Positions 24,301 through 36,300 of a DNA stretch of 64,000 bases are shown piece after piece. Numbering within the stretch: the first letter of the stretch is position 1; each line of letters begins with the position of its first letter. A program made the translations under genes and the position numbers. The DNA comes from Lucinisca nassula (Eukaryota > Mollusca > Bivalvia > Lucinida > Lucinidae), in NCBI GenBank assembly GCA_963580285.1, contig CAUZLF010000726.1, positions 42,755 to 106,754 of the forward strand, read 5' to 3'. The notes below the pieces were generated by a model. That model saw only the letters and a program-made list of their open reading frames with translations, did not search any database and had not been told where the DNA came from.

Positions 24301-27300
24301 ATTATTGATGTCTTAGAGTTTTTGGTCTGGTTTGGAGATTAACGGCTCTGTCAACACTCAGTAGGTCATATTGAACCAGTCAGTTTACCTAACCATTACG
24401 ATAACACACACGTGCGACAAAGTGCATTTATCTCATCCCCAAAATGGCTACTTTTCTGATTAAATTCTGTCATATTTTACTTATTGTTACTGTAAACATA
24501 GGTTGTGGGTGCTCGTTAGAACCGCCTCATTGAGGCGGTTCTAACGAGTACCAACAACCTATGTCTTGGAGCAGAAATAAGAAAAATAATGTTTACCCCC
24601 ATAAACCCAAGTTTTCTCTATACAAAGAGGGTTTAGGTGGGTGTTCATTTCATGGACTTGTTCATGTGATGTACACTTCATGGTCAGGCTTATACTTAAG
24701 CGGTTAACGAGTACAGTGCACATTCTTTCGATCTGATATATAAGAGGTTTTGGCCCAGAATAAGTTGCAAGTTAACATTATGGTAAATCTTTAAACATTG
24801 ATTATGGCATGAACCTCATAATTTTGCTGAAAAATATGTGAGCAGCTCTTACAATGCAAAAGCTCAGCAAAAAAAACACGATTGGTTATGGCAAGAATTT
24901 CCTAATTTTGCTGAAAAATATGTGAACAAATGCAAAAAAGCTGCTTACAATTTTCTCAGCAAAAATACTACCATTGATTGTGGCAAGAACTTCGTAATTT
25001 TGCTGAAAAATATGTGAGCAGACTTTGCAGAGCAAAAGGTTCTCACAGTTTTCTCAGTAAAAATACCACCATTGATTATGGCAAGAACCTCATAATTTTG
25101 CTGAAAAATATGTGAGCAGCTTTTGCAATACAAAAGCTGCTCCCATTTTTCTTTGTAAAAATCCCACAATATTAGATACTAACTATATCAGTTAACAAGG
25201 AAGAGTTGAAAAACTAAGGTAGTTTTTTTTACCACAGGGCAATAGAAGCCTCCATGATGTAGTGGTTTGATCCAGGGCTCCTCCAGACTTTCAGATAAGT
25301 CTTTAAACCAAGGTCCTGTCTCAATATGACCTTAGCTGTTGGTGGGACATAAAACTCAAACAAACACACAACAGGGCAATGCGAAAGCTGCTCACATATT
25401 TTGCAGCAAAGATTCCTCAATATTAGATGTTATACTTGCTAAAACTTTAAACATTGTTAATGACAAAAGCCTCATAATTTTGCTGAAAAATATGTGAAAA
25501 GCTGCTCACATTTTTTTTCTCAGCAAAAAAGCCACCATATTAGTAACTTGCAAGAACAATTAACTTTTGAATACAAAAAAGTTTCTGGCCCCCACCCATC
25601 AGAGCTTGGAGAAATAGATTGGGCTGCATGCTGCTTCCACGCTGAGTTGAAACCGGCTGCACATGAGGACTGGTAAACAGCTTAGAAGGTCTTAGCCTGC
25701 CTAGGCAAAGTTGTGCGTGTCGGACTGTCAATGCATATAAACCCTGTTGGTTTAACTAGGCGACAGGGCTTGAGGTGTCATTTCATCTCGGTGTCGGGTA
25801 AAAGTCACACAAAATTGGAAGCAGCGTCTCCAAAATGACCTAAATTTTGTTAACGGGGACGTTAAACCTCAAATTGAACAAGCTTCCAAAGCTATCAAGG
25901 AAGCATTGAACAGCTGAGGCACAACTAGATATTAATCATTATCCCACTGAACAAGACAACCCTACCTTTGCAAACAGTGTAGATCCAGATCAGATGGCTT
26001 CTAAGAAGCCATCTGATCAGGATCTACAATGTTTGTCATGCAGTTTGTAAGCTGAAAGAATACACTATATCAAGTAATTTGATTGTTGGATGGTCAGGTC
26101 CAGGAATGGGTGTGGCTAAATTAATTTATTCAGTTACCCCCTGTATATATTGCATTGTAATGCAATGACCTGATAAAGATAAGCTATCTCAGGACAAGTG
26201 AGCTTTATCATGTCAATGTGACAGTACACTTTTATGAATGAACCAGACTACTGGAAAATGACAAAAAATGTTATTGTAACTGGGAAAAATGACAAAATTA
26301 CTTGAAAAAAAAAAAAATATATCACAGGAAAAACATGGTCGGCTGATACTAAATATATGGACCACCAGAAAGCTTGGACGCACTGAGGACCATCAGTAAC
26401 TGACCGTAAATTGCTAATTTAAGAGTGTACAAGGGGATGAACTGATAAATAGAATACCAGATTCGTGTCATTTGATATCAAGTTTATCAGGCAAGCCTCG
26501 CGATTCTACAAGCGTTCTCGAAGCCTTGCCTGATAAACTTGATATCAAAAGACACGAACCTGGTATTCTCTAATTATTCAGCAAGACAAGGGTTAAACTG
26601 AATAGGAAGTACCCTTGAATAAGAATGCTTGATTTTTAACTCATTACGAAAACCCGCCTATACAAATACATTGACACATTTATTGCCGAAAAAATGAAAA
26701 TTTTCAGATGAAAAATTGTGATATTTTTCTTATTTTTGCTCAAAATATAGATTGTGGGTACTCGTTAGAACCGCCTCAACAATCTGTATCTCAGAGCAGA
26801 AATAAGAAAAATAAGGTTTACCCCTGCAAACCCCAGTTTTACTATATAAAAGTGTGGTTAGAGGGGTCAAAATTATATTGGCGTGTTTTCGTGATGGGAC
26901 ACTGTTGAATCAGGAGTTAGTAAATGACTGCTTGTGGTCATGGTGCTTGTTCTTGCACCATTGTTATCATTGGCATCGGCATCAGTGCTGGAATCAACGA
27001 TGTTAGGTTACTCCATTTCTCAAACACCAATGCTTCTAGACTGATGAAACCACAAACACACACACACAAGTGTGCCGTGTTACATCCAGTCCTCTGCCAT
27101 TGATCCTTACTGACCTCGACCTACTTTTTACACTTCGTGAACACTAAGGCCTATAAGCTAATGAAATTCCATACAGGCATGATGCACCATACCCTGTGGT
27201 GTTAGTCATCACTGACCTACTAAGTACATTATGATAACATATCTGTGTGATATATAGAGGATCTTACATGAGTGCTCATGTATTATTGAATTTATTAAAC

Positions 27301-30300
27301 AAGTTGAGGTAAAGGGATAAAATGCGAGGCTCTGCCGAGCATTTTATCCCTTTTCCTCAACGGGTTTAATAAATTCAATAATACATGTGCACAAATGCAA
27401 GATTCTATTTATCATATGACATTTAAAACACATTTTATTCATGATTGGTTACAAAAATGTCAATATTCCGCCGTTAGACAACGCGACAGCGTTAAGGACG
27501 TCATACATGTAACATTACTGGACGTATCTAGCTAATTTGCATATTTAATCCACTAGTGGATTATGGAAAATAATACATGGCGTTATTACACTCTCAGGTG
27601 CGACGTCATATGATAAAGTGCATTCTTTCATAGCTATGAAATGGTCATATTTTTCTGATAAATATTGCGAGATTTTTCTTCTATGTGCTCTAAACATAGG
27701 TTTTGGGTGTTCGTTAGAACTGCCTCATTGAGGCGGTTCTAACGAGTACCCACAACCTATGTCTTGGAACAGAAATAAGAAAAATTATGTATACCACATA
27801 AACCCCAGTTTTCTCTATATAAAGTGGGGTTTAGAGGGGTACTCATTACTCAGTCTTGTTAACATGATGTGTCTGTTTGGTGCAGTTTCTTGAATAGCAG
27901 AAGCAGTCTCAACATGGCTGTTCTACGAATTTCTTGTTCAAGCTTTGTTGTTATGTTATTTGTGATCAATAGTCATTCAGATAACCAGGGAATGCAGAAA
28001 ACTCTGAGGGTGTCTTATTCTCTGCTTGTGAGATCAACATGAGAGTTTGCACTAATTTTGGAGAGAGAATCCTCTTCTAACAGCCATTCTTTACTGTCTT
28101 CTTAACTCTTTTTTATGTTTACAAAAGTCTTTTCCTTTTCATGATTTTCAGCTAAACAAGGCCAGTCAGGCATCATATCTTGTATAGCACACAGTCCTTC
28201 AGAGCCAGGCTTATATGCTGCAGGGTCTTATGCAAGAACAAGTATGTATTGTAGAATTTAAGAAAATGATAATTTAACCCATTTAGTACCGGAAACCCCA
28301 AAACGGGTACCAGGGCAAACAGTGCAGGCCCTGATCAGAGGCCGCAGAACGTGGCGTCTGATCAGGGCCTCCACTGTTTGCTAAAAGTTCAGCTATTTTC
28401 CAAATAAATTTTGAAGAAAACACAACCTGTCACCCCTAAATTTTGAAATGGACTCCTGCCATATATAATGAGGAAGATTTCACTTGGTACAAAAAGGGTT
28501 AAGAAAATAAGCTGTGTTTGTTTAAACCATTTTCTGAATGAAATCTCCGCCATTACATACAGAAGGAGCCCATTTTGAACGTTTGGTATGTCAAGGTTCA
28601 TTTATTTTCAGAAATTTCTTTAGAGAATGCCAGATTTTAACACATAACCTTGCTTAATCCATCATGTTAACAACTCTGTACAGAGAATGTCATTGTAAGA
28701 CCAAATACAACAATATGTATGTCTAGGGTTTCATGTTTGAAAAAAATTGATCATATGGTGTCATGTCTTAGAATGTACTAGGTTACATCCCTTCCATTAT
28801 CTACCTTGGTAGATCATATGCATAGCTTCTAGGTTTATAACCACTCTCTGACAACTGCGTCAGGGAGTCGACTCTTTGGCTCAGCGGTTAGAGCACTGGA
28901 CTATCACACGAGCGGGCCGGGTTCGAATCCCACCATAGGCGGGGATTTTTTCAGGCTATGCTTCTTTCCTTTGTTACGGCTTTCATGTCGTAAGATGGGG
29001 GCTTGTCCGGGATCGAACTTCACATGCCAGAATTGGCTTCGTGCCGAAGTTGGCTCCAAGTCATCATAAATGATGACTTCCTTGAAGAGGGGGTGTGTTA
29101 CCTCCCTTCCATTATCTACCTTGGTAGATCATATGCATAGCTTCTAGGTTTATAACCACTCTCTGACAATTGCGTCAGGGAGTCGACTCTATGGCTCAGC
29201 GGTTAGAGCACTGGACTATCACCCAAGCGGCCCGGGTTCGAATCCCACCATAGGCGGGATTTTTTTCAGGCTATGCTTCTTTCCTTTGTTACGGCTTTCA
29301 TGTCGTAAGAACTAGCACACAGTAATAAATTTGATAATCCACTAGTGGATTAAATATGGAAATTAGTTAGACATGCCCAATAACATTACATGTTCGACAT
29401 CCTTAACGGCGCCGTGTTTACTTATGGCAGAATATTGACAGTTTTGTAAAACAGACGTGAATAAAAAGCGTTTTAAATGTCATATGATAAATAGAATCTT
29501 GCATATGTGCTCATGTATGATTGAATTTATTAAACTCATTGAGGAAAAGGCAAAAAATGCTCTGACAGCGAACTCAACATTTTATCCCAATTCTTCAACA
29601 CATTTTCTACAACATTTAATACATTCAATTATCCATGAACACTCATGTAAGATCCTCTATCTAAAGAATAATGGGGTTTATGTTATTTATGTTACTTTTT
29701 TATCCAAGACATACACTCAATAAAAATGCCTCCCACCAACAATCAGTGTTCGATAACGAAATAAGAAATTGTAATAAAATTAATTTGAAAAATACTCTTG
29801 TTCTAGAGATATGATAGGTGTGATAAAGTACAGTAAAACCTGTCTTAGTGGCCACCTCTATTAAGCAAGCAACCTGTCTTAAGCAAGCAGCCATTCAGTT
29901 CCAAAAAATGGCAAATGTGTTAAATTTCACCTGTATTAAGCAAACACCTGTCTTAAGCAAGCACATTTTGGTTATCCCTTAGGTGCTTGCTTAATACAGG
30001 TGGGACTGTAATGGCAGCCAGAAGTGTAACTGCAATATGGATATGGAGTCTTGTTTGTTAACATCACATGAACAAGTCCGCGAAATAAATGCCACACACA
30101 CACTCGCACACTAAACCCCACTGTATATGTATATAAAATAAACTGGGGTTTATGGTGTATATATTATTTTTCTAATATCTGCTCCAAGACATAGGTTGTG
30201 GGTACTTGTTGGAACCACCTCAATTAGGCAATTCTAACAAGCGCCCGCAAATATGTTTGCAGTATAAATAAGGAAAATATCACAGGATTTCATCAGAAAA

Positions 30301-33300
30301 GTAGCCATTTTGAAGGTGTGAGAATATTCACTGTGTCTCAGAGGTGTCTTGTAAAATGTAAGTGATTCGGTTCTATGTCCAGTCAAACTTCAAAGGTTTG
30401 AACACAAAATTTGTTCAAGACAGGAAGTTCTAGCCAGTAAGGGTTAATTATTTGTTTTTGTTGAGGCTTTATGTCTCCATCAACACTAGTTATGGTAGAT
30501 TATTTTGGAGATGTTAATGGTTAATTATCCCCATGCTTTTAAAGAAAGCATTAGGGATATTGTGAACGCCTCCATCCATCTGTCTGTCCAGCCGTCCGTC
30601 ATGCTATCTCCTTAACCGCTTTTCAGAATGAAACACAATTTTGTACATTGCTTCCTTACATGATGAGAGCATGCGAGAGAAAATTAAAATTGGCTCCGCC
30701 CACAGGGGGAGAAAGGTGGGGATTTGCGATAGCTTGCCATCGACTACTCGCTCCAGTTATACTTTTGGGTCAAAAGGCGTAGTAGTGATATCTTTTTGAT
30801 TTTCTGCTAAATATTGGTACAGTCACACTCTTGATACCGACATTTGTTGTAATGACAAAACTCCTTATAACGATGATTGCAATGAAAAAATCCTTAGATC
30901 AAGACTTAGCCTTGGTGCTGATCAACCTGGGCAGCCCACCAGTTGGAAAAGCCTATATTGAATCCATACTCAAGGAAGATTCTTGAAAGCTAATACTCCA
31001 AGAAACAAATGTTATAGATATTTGTTAGAATTGCCCCATTTCATTTCTTGGAGTAATTAAGTGGTAAAGGCCCAGTAATGACTATCATACTTGCATATTT
31101 AAATGGGATTATTTATACCTGCAAATTCTTTATAATGGTAAAAAATTAGGGAACAAATAGTCGTTTTAATGTGGGTCCTCTGCATTACGCAAACACGCCT
31201 ATACAAATACATTGCCACCTTTATCGCCGAAAAAATGAACATTTTATGCTGAAAAATTGTGATATTTTTCTTATTTCTGCTCCAAATATAGTTTCTGGGC
31301 ACTCCTTAGAACTGCCTCATCGAGACCGCCTCATCGAGGTGGTTCTAACGAGTGCCCACAATCTATATTTTAGAGCAGAAATAAGAAAAATAAGGTATAC
31401 CCCAGGAAACCCCAGTTTTACTATATAAAAGTGGGGTTCAATGGGGTCAAAATTATATAGGTTTGTTTTCGTGATGGTGTACTGTACTGGTACTCATTCA
31501 AATTTTCTCTAGGCATTTCTAATTTCTTACAACATATATTTTCAAACTAAAAATAAAACTATCCCAAAATATATTAATATCTGCAGTTACGGGATTTATT
31601 TTTTTCACAAACTTACAAATGAGTTCAACACAGCCATGGTAAATGAGCCATCAATGTTTGAGCCATCCACCTTATTTGCATTATCTGCTGGTTCCTAGTC
31701 TGAAGGTTATCAGTGTTGGAAAAACAGGTAACCAGACCCCCCTGACCTTTAAAGTTCAGGTGGGTCTGGTTACCTGTTTTTCCAACATTGACAATGTGCA
31801 AGCTGGGAGCCAGCAAATAATGCAAATGTGGTGAATTGAAGTTTCACTATAATTGTTTCCTGTTTAGTATAGGAATGAAATTCATTTTTATGGATTTCAT
31901 CGATGTGTAACCTCCGGCAAATCACTCACAAACTGCATGAAGCCCACATGTTATTACAATACTACTTGTTGCTGACTGTGTGAAATAGATCTTAAATTCT
32001 TGCTCATGGAATTTATCGAAATATAAAACTTCTATTTCAACCTATCAAATCGCTCAAAGTGTATATAATATTGGAGAATTTGAATTATATACACATAAAA
32101 GGTTGTGTCTCCATTTCTTAACCCTTATCTTGCTGTTCACGACAACCCCTATCTTTGCAAACAGTGTAGATCCAGATCAGATGGCTTCTGAAGAAGCCAT
32201 CTGATCCGGATCTACACTGTTTGGCATTCAGTTTATGAATTTGTAGCAATAAGTTACATCAAGTAATTTGATTGGAGCGTGAAAGCTCAATGGTTAGTGC
32301 ACTTGCCTCTGATGCTAGAGGTTCGGGGTTCGATCCCCAGCAGCGACGATAAAATTTCAGTGTCCGAACACGCTCCATTGGCAACATTTGCAGGGATGAA
32401 TGTCATATAAAGTGCACCGTCCTTCGGATCGGGACGTTAACTGGAGGCCCCCTGTGCAGGGAGAACCATCCCCTGTGCAGGTTAAAGATCCCTACCGTAA
32501 TTACATGATTACTGTGTAGGCTTTCATCCTGCAAAACCTGGAGTGTATGTCATATTATACACCTGCGGTAATGGTCAAATATGACCGACGCAGTATCAGA
32601 AGATAGATAGATAGATAGATTGGTTGATAGACAGAAATGGGTGTGGCTTAAATGAATATTCAGCAAGATAAGGGTTAAAAGAGAAGTCTTCTATAGACTG
32701 GAAGTTGCTTTTTCTCTGTTCATTACAGTAATATTTATTTACATAATACTACTACTGCAACAAACTGAAAATGCTATTAGCCCATCTTATGAACATGAAT
32801 TTTAATATTAAACTGTGCCAGATTTGCAATTGGACCATTTGGACCAGCAAGCCATTGGCCTTACTAAATCGGACCAGCTTTTCACTAGCCAGTGTTCATC
32901 GGTCTTTGGTTAATGTACAACCCTGAATCTCTAATTTCCCTTGGACCTTCATAAATTTTGGACCGGCTTTTTCAAGGAAAAATTCTGTCCTTTAGAATAG
33001 CGATGTCCTAGCGGGCGGCTGCGCGGGCGGCCGGGCAGGCGTCCACGTCCCGGTTTACCTTTTGGTTAACCCTTTTAGCTCACCTAATAGTGACGAGGTG
33101 AGCTTTTGGGATCACTTTTTGTCCTCCGTGCATGTGTGCGTGCGTCCGTCCGTGCGTCCATAAACTTTTTCTTCAAATGACATCTCCTCCTAAACCACTG
33201 ATCGGATTTTGACCAAACTTCACAGGAATGATCCTTAGGTGGTCCCCTTTCAAAGTTGTTCAAATGGTTCCGGTCTATTGCACATCTAGGTCACAGGAGC

Positions 33301-36300
33301 CAAAAATAGATTTTTTTTGACCGAAAACTTAAAAAATCTTCTTCTTTGAAATCACAAGGCCCAGGTCTTTGATATTTGGTATGAAGCTTCATCTATTGGA
33401 CCCCTACCTAGATTGTTCAAATTATATTGCTAGGGCGAAAAATGCCCCCACCCTGGGTTCCTTTGGTTATACATAGGATTATATAGGGAAAATCTAAAAT
33501 CTTCTTCTCTGAAACCACAAGGCCCTGGCCTTTGATATTTGGTATGAAGCTTCATCTAATGGACCTCTACCAAGATTGTTCAAATTATAGCCTTTGACCA
33601 AAAATGTCCCTGCACTGGGACCCACTAGTTTTACATAGGCATATATAGGAAAAAACCTTTAAAAATCTTCTTGTCCGAAACCAGAAGGCCCAGGTCTTTG
33701 ATATCTGGTGTGAAGCTTCAACTAGTGAACCTCTGCTGAGATTGGTCAAATTATAGCCCTGGCGCCAAAAATGCCTATGCTGCAGGTTTTTCATAGGCTT
33801 ATATAGGGAAATCCTTTAAAAATCTTCTTTTCTGAAACAAGAAGGCCCAGGTCTTTGATATTTGGTCTGAAGCCTTATCTAGTGGACCGCTTCCAAGTTT
33901 ATTCAAATTCTAGCCCTTGGGCCAAGAATGCCCTCGAGACACTGATACTCAGGTGAGCAATTCAGGGCCCTCTGGGCCCTCTTGTTTCAAAAACCTGTCC
34001 ATAATGCCATTTGGTGTTTTTCTTGCTCATCTTTATTCCAGTTGCTCTTTACCATGAACCTCAAGGGGAGATGATCTGTATGTTTCAAGGTCAGCAAGGG
34101 GGAGTAACTCAGATGTCTTTCTCTCCGGATGGTACAAAATTGTACAGTGGCGGTAGAAAGGTAACACAACTTTTTATCATACTGTTCATTATAGCATGCT
34201 TTAGTTTAAACAAATTATTCAATTATGGATCCAAGCGATGATAGAGTTGGTTTGTGATTTGTGGTGTAACATACTTGAAATATGGACCCGGAGAGCTTAG
34301 CATTTTATCCCTTAACAGGATAACAGGGACTAGTGGGTCCCAGTGCAGGGACATTTTTGGTCAAAGGCTATAATTTGAACAATCTTGGTAGAGGTCCATT
34401 AGATGAAGCTTAACAACCCCTACCTTTGCAAACAATGGAAGCCATCTGATCAGGATCTACATTGTTTGCCATCCATTGTGAATTTATACGAATAAATTAC
34501 ATCAAGTCTTTTGATTGGTTAAAATGGAAAAGGGTGTGGCAAAATTAATTTATGCAGTGGGATAAGGGTCAAAAAACTTCAATGACTCAAACACCATGTG
34601 CTGGTTTTTCAAAACTAATGATGCTTTTAGTTAAGCATATCATTAAAACATTGATAATTTGATACGGCAAATATACTTTTATTTTTGCTGAACAAATGAG
34701 AGCAGCTTTTGTAAATGCATAAGCTTCTCGCATTTTTTTTCAGCGGAAACACTAGTGCATTACATATTATACATCACGAAAACACGCCTATATAATTTTG
34801 ACCCCCTGGAACCCCACTTTTAAATCGATGAGGCGGTTCTTACGAGTGCCCACAATCTATATTTTGAGCAGAAATAAGAAAAATATCACAATTTTTCATC
34901 ATAAAATTTTTATTTTTTGGGCGATAAAGGTTACAATGTATTTGTATAGGCGTGTTTTCGTAATGATATACTAGAACGGTTAGCAATTTGACAACTAATG
35001 AGCTTGTTAAGCTCACTACGCTTTGAACAACTAGGCACAAGATTATACTATGGCTGATTTGAACTTCATTACGAAAACACGCCTATACTAATACATTGTT
35101 AACTTTACCGCCTTAAAAACGCAAATTTTCAGATGAAAAATTGTGATATTTTTCTTTTTTCTGCTCAAAATATAGATTGTGTGCACTTACGAGTACCCAC
35201 AATCTTTATTTTAGAGCAGAAATAAGAAAAATAAGGTATATCCCCGGAAACCCCAGTTTTACTGTATAAAAGTGGGCTTCAAGGGGGTCAAACTATATAG
35301 GCATGTTTTCATGATATTGTTCTACATTCTCTAGGGAGTTCTTCTGATAGCTCCAGTGTGGGGGGGGGGGGGGGGGGGGGGTTGGGCAAGACAAAGTTGA
35401 CATGTATCTTGCATCGTGAAAATATATTTATCATACAATGTTGCGCCTGAGAGTGTAATAACGCCATGTAATATTTTCGATAATCCACTAGTGGATTAAA
35501 TATGCAAATTAGGTAGATACTTCCTGTTACGTTACATGTACGGCGTCCTTAACGACGTTGCGTTTGCTTATGGTGGAATGTTTACATTTTGTAAACAAAT
35601 GTGAATAAAACGCGTTTTAAATGTCATATGATAAATAGAATCTTGCATTTATTCTCATGTATTAAAGCCTCGCATTTTATCCCTTTTCCTCAACGAGTTT
35701 AATAAATTCAATAATACATGAGCACTCTGTAAGATCCTCTATTTATTTGTGTGAACCATAATGATCCTAAGTATTGGGAGAGATAGGTCTAAGCAAACAG
35801 TGAAGAACCAGATCAGACTGCCCCTGAAGGAGCAATATTTAGGATCTTTTCGGGCAGACTTTTCAAGGTTAAATTCCCTCCCTTAGAATATTGATGTCCG
35901 GCTGGGTGGGTGGGTGGGCGGGCAGCCAGCCAGGAGCCCGCGTCCCGGTTTACCTTTTGGTTAACCCTGAAAAAACCGGTCCATAATGCCATTTGGTGTT
36001 TTTCTTTTTATGGTATTCAGACATTAGAATTACCTCTCTTTGTTCCTGAGGCTATAGAAGGTTTGTGTGAGCAGAAAAAACTCTGATCAGAGTCTTTGCT
36101 GGTCCAGAAGAAAGTCATATTTTTGGTTTAGCATTCTAAATCATTTGGTCTGCGATGGCTGTGGGTTCCAGCCTCTCTCGGGTCACAAGTGAGATACCAA
36201 GCTTGGTAAATAGAGTATCTTACATGAGTGGTCGTTTAATATGAAATTTATTGAAATGAGCCTTTGGCGAGTTTTATAAATTTTATATGAAATGACCACG

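Noticed and set aside
28865..29250. two tRNA genes
   Set aside because: A and B boxes match, but the anticodon arm and acceptor stem do not form a normal cloverleaf by eye and the units are part of a 314-bp repeat.
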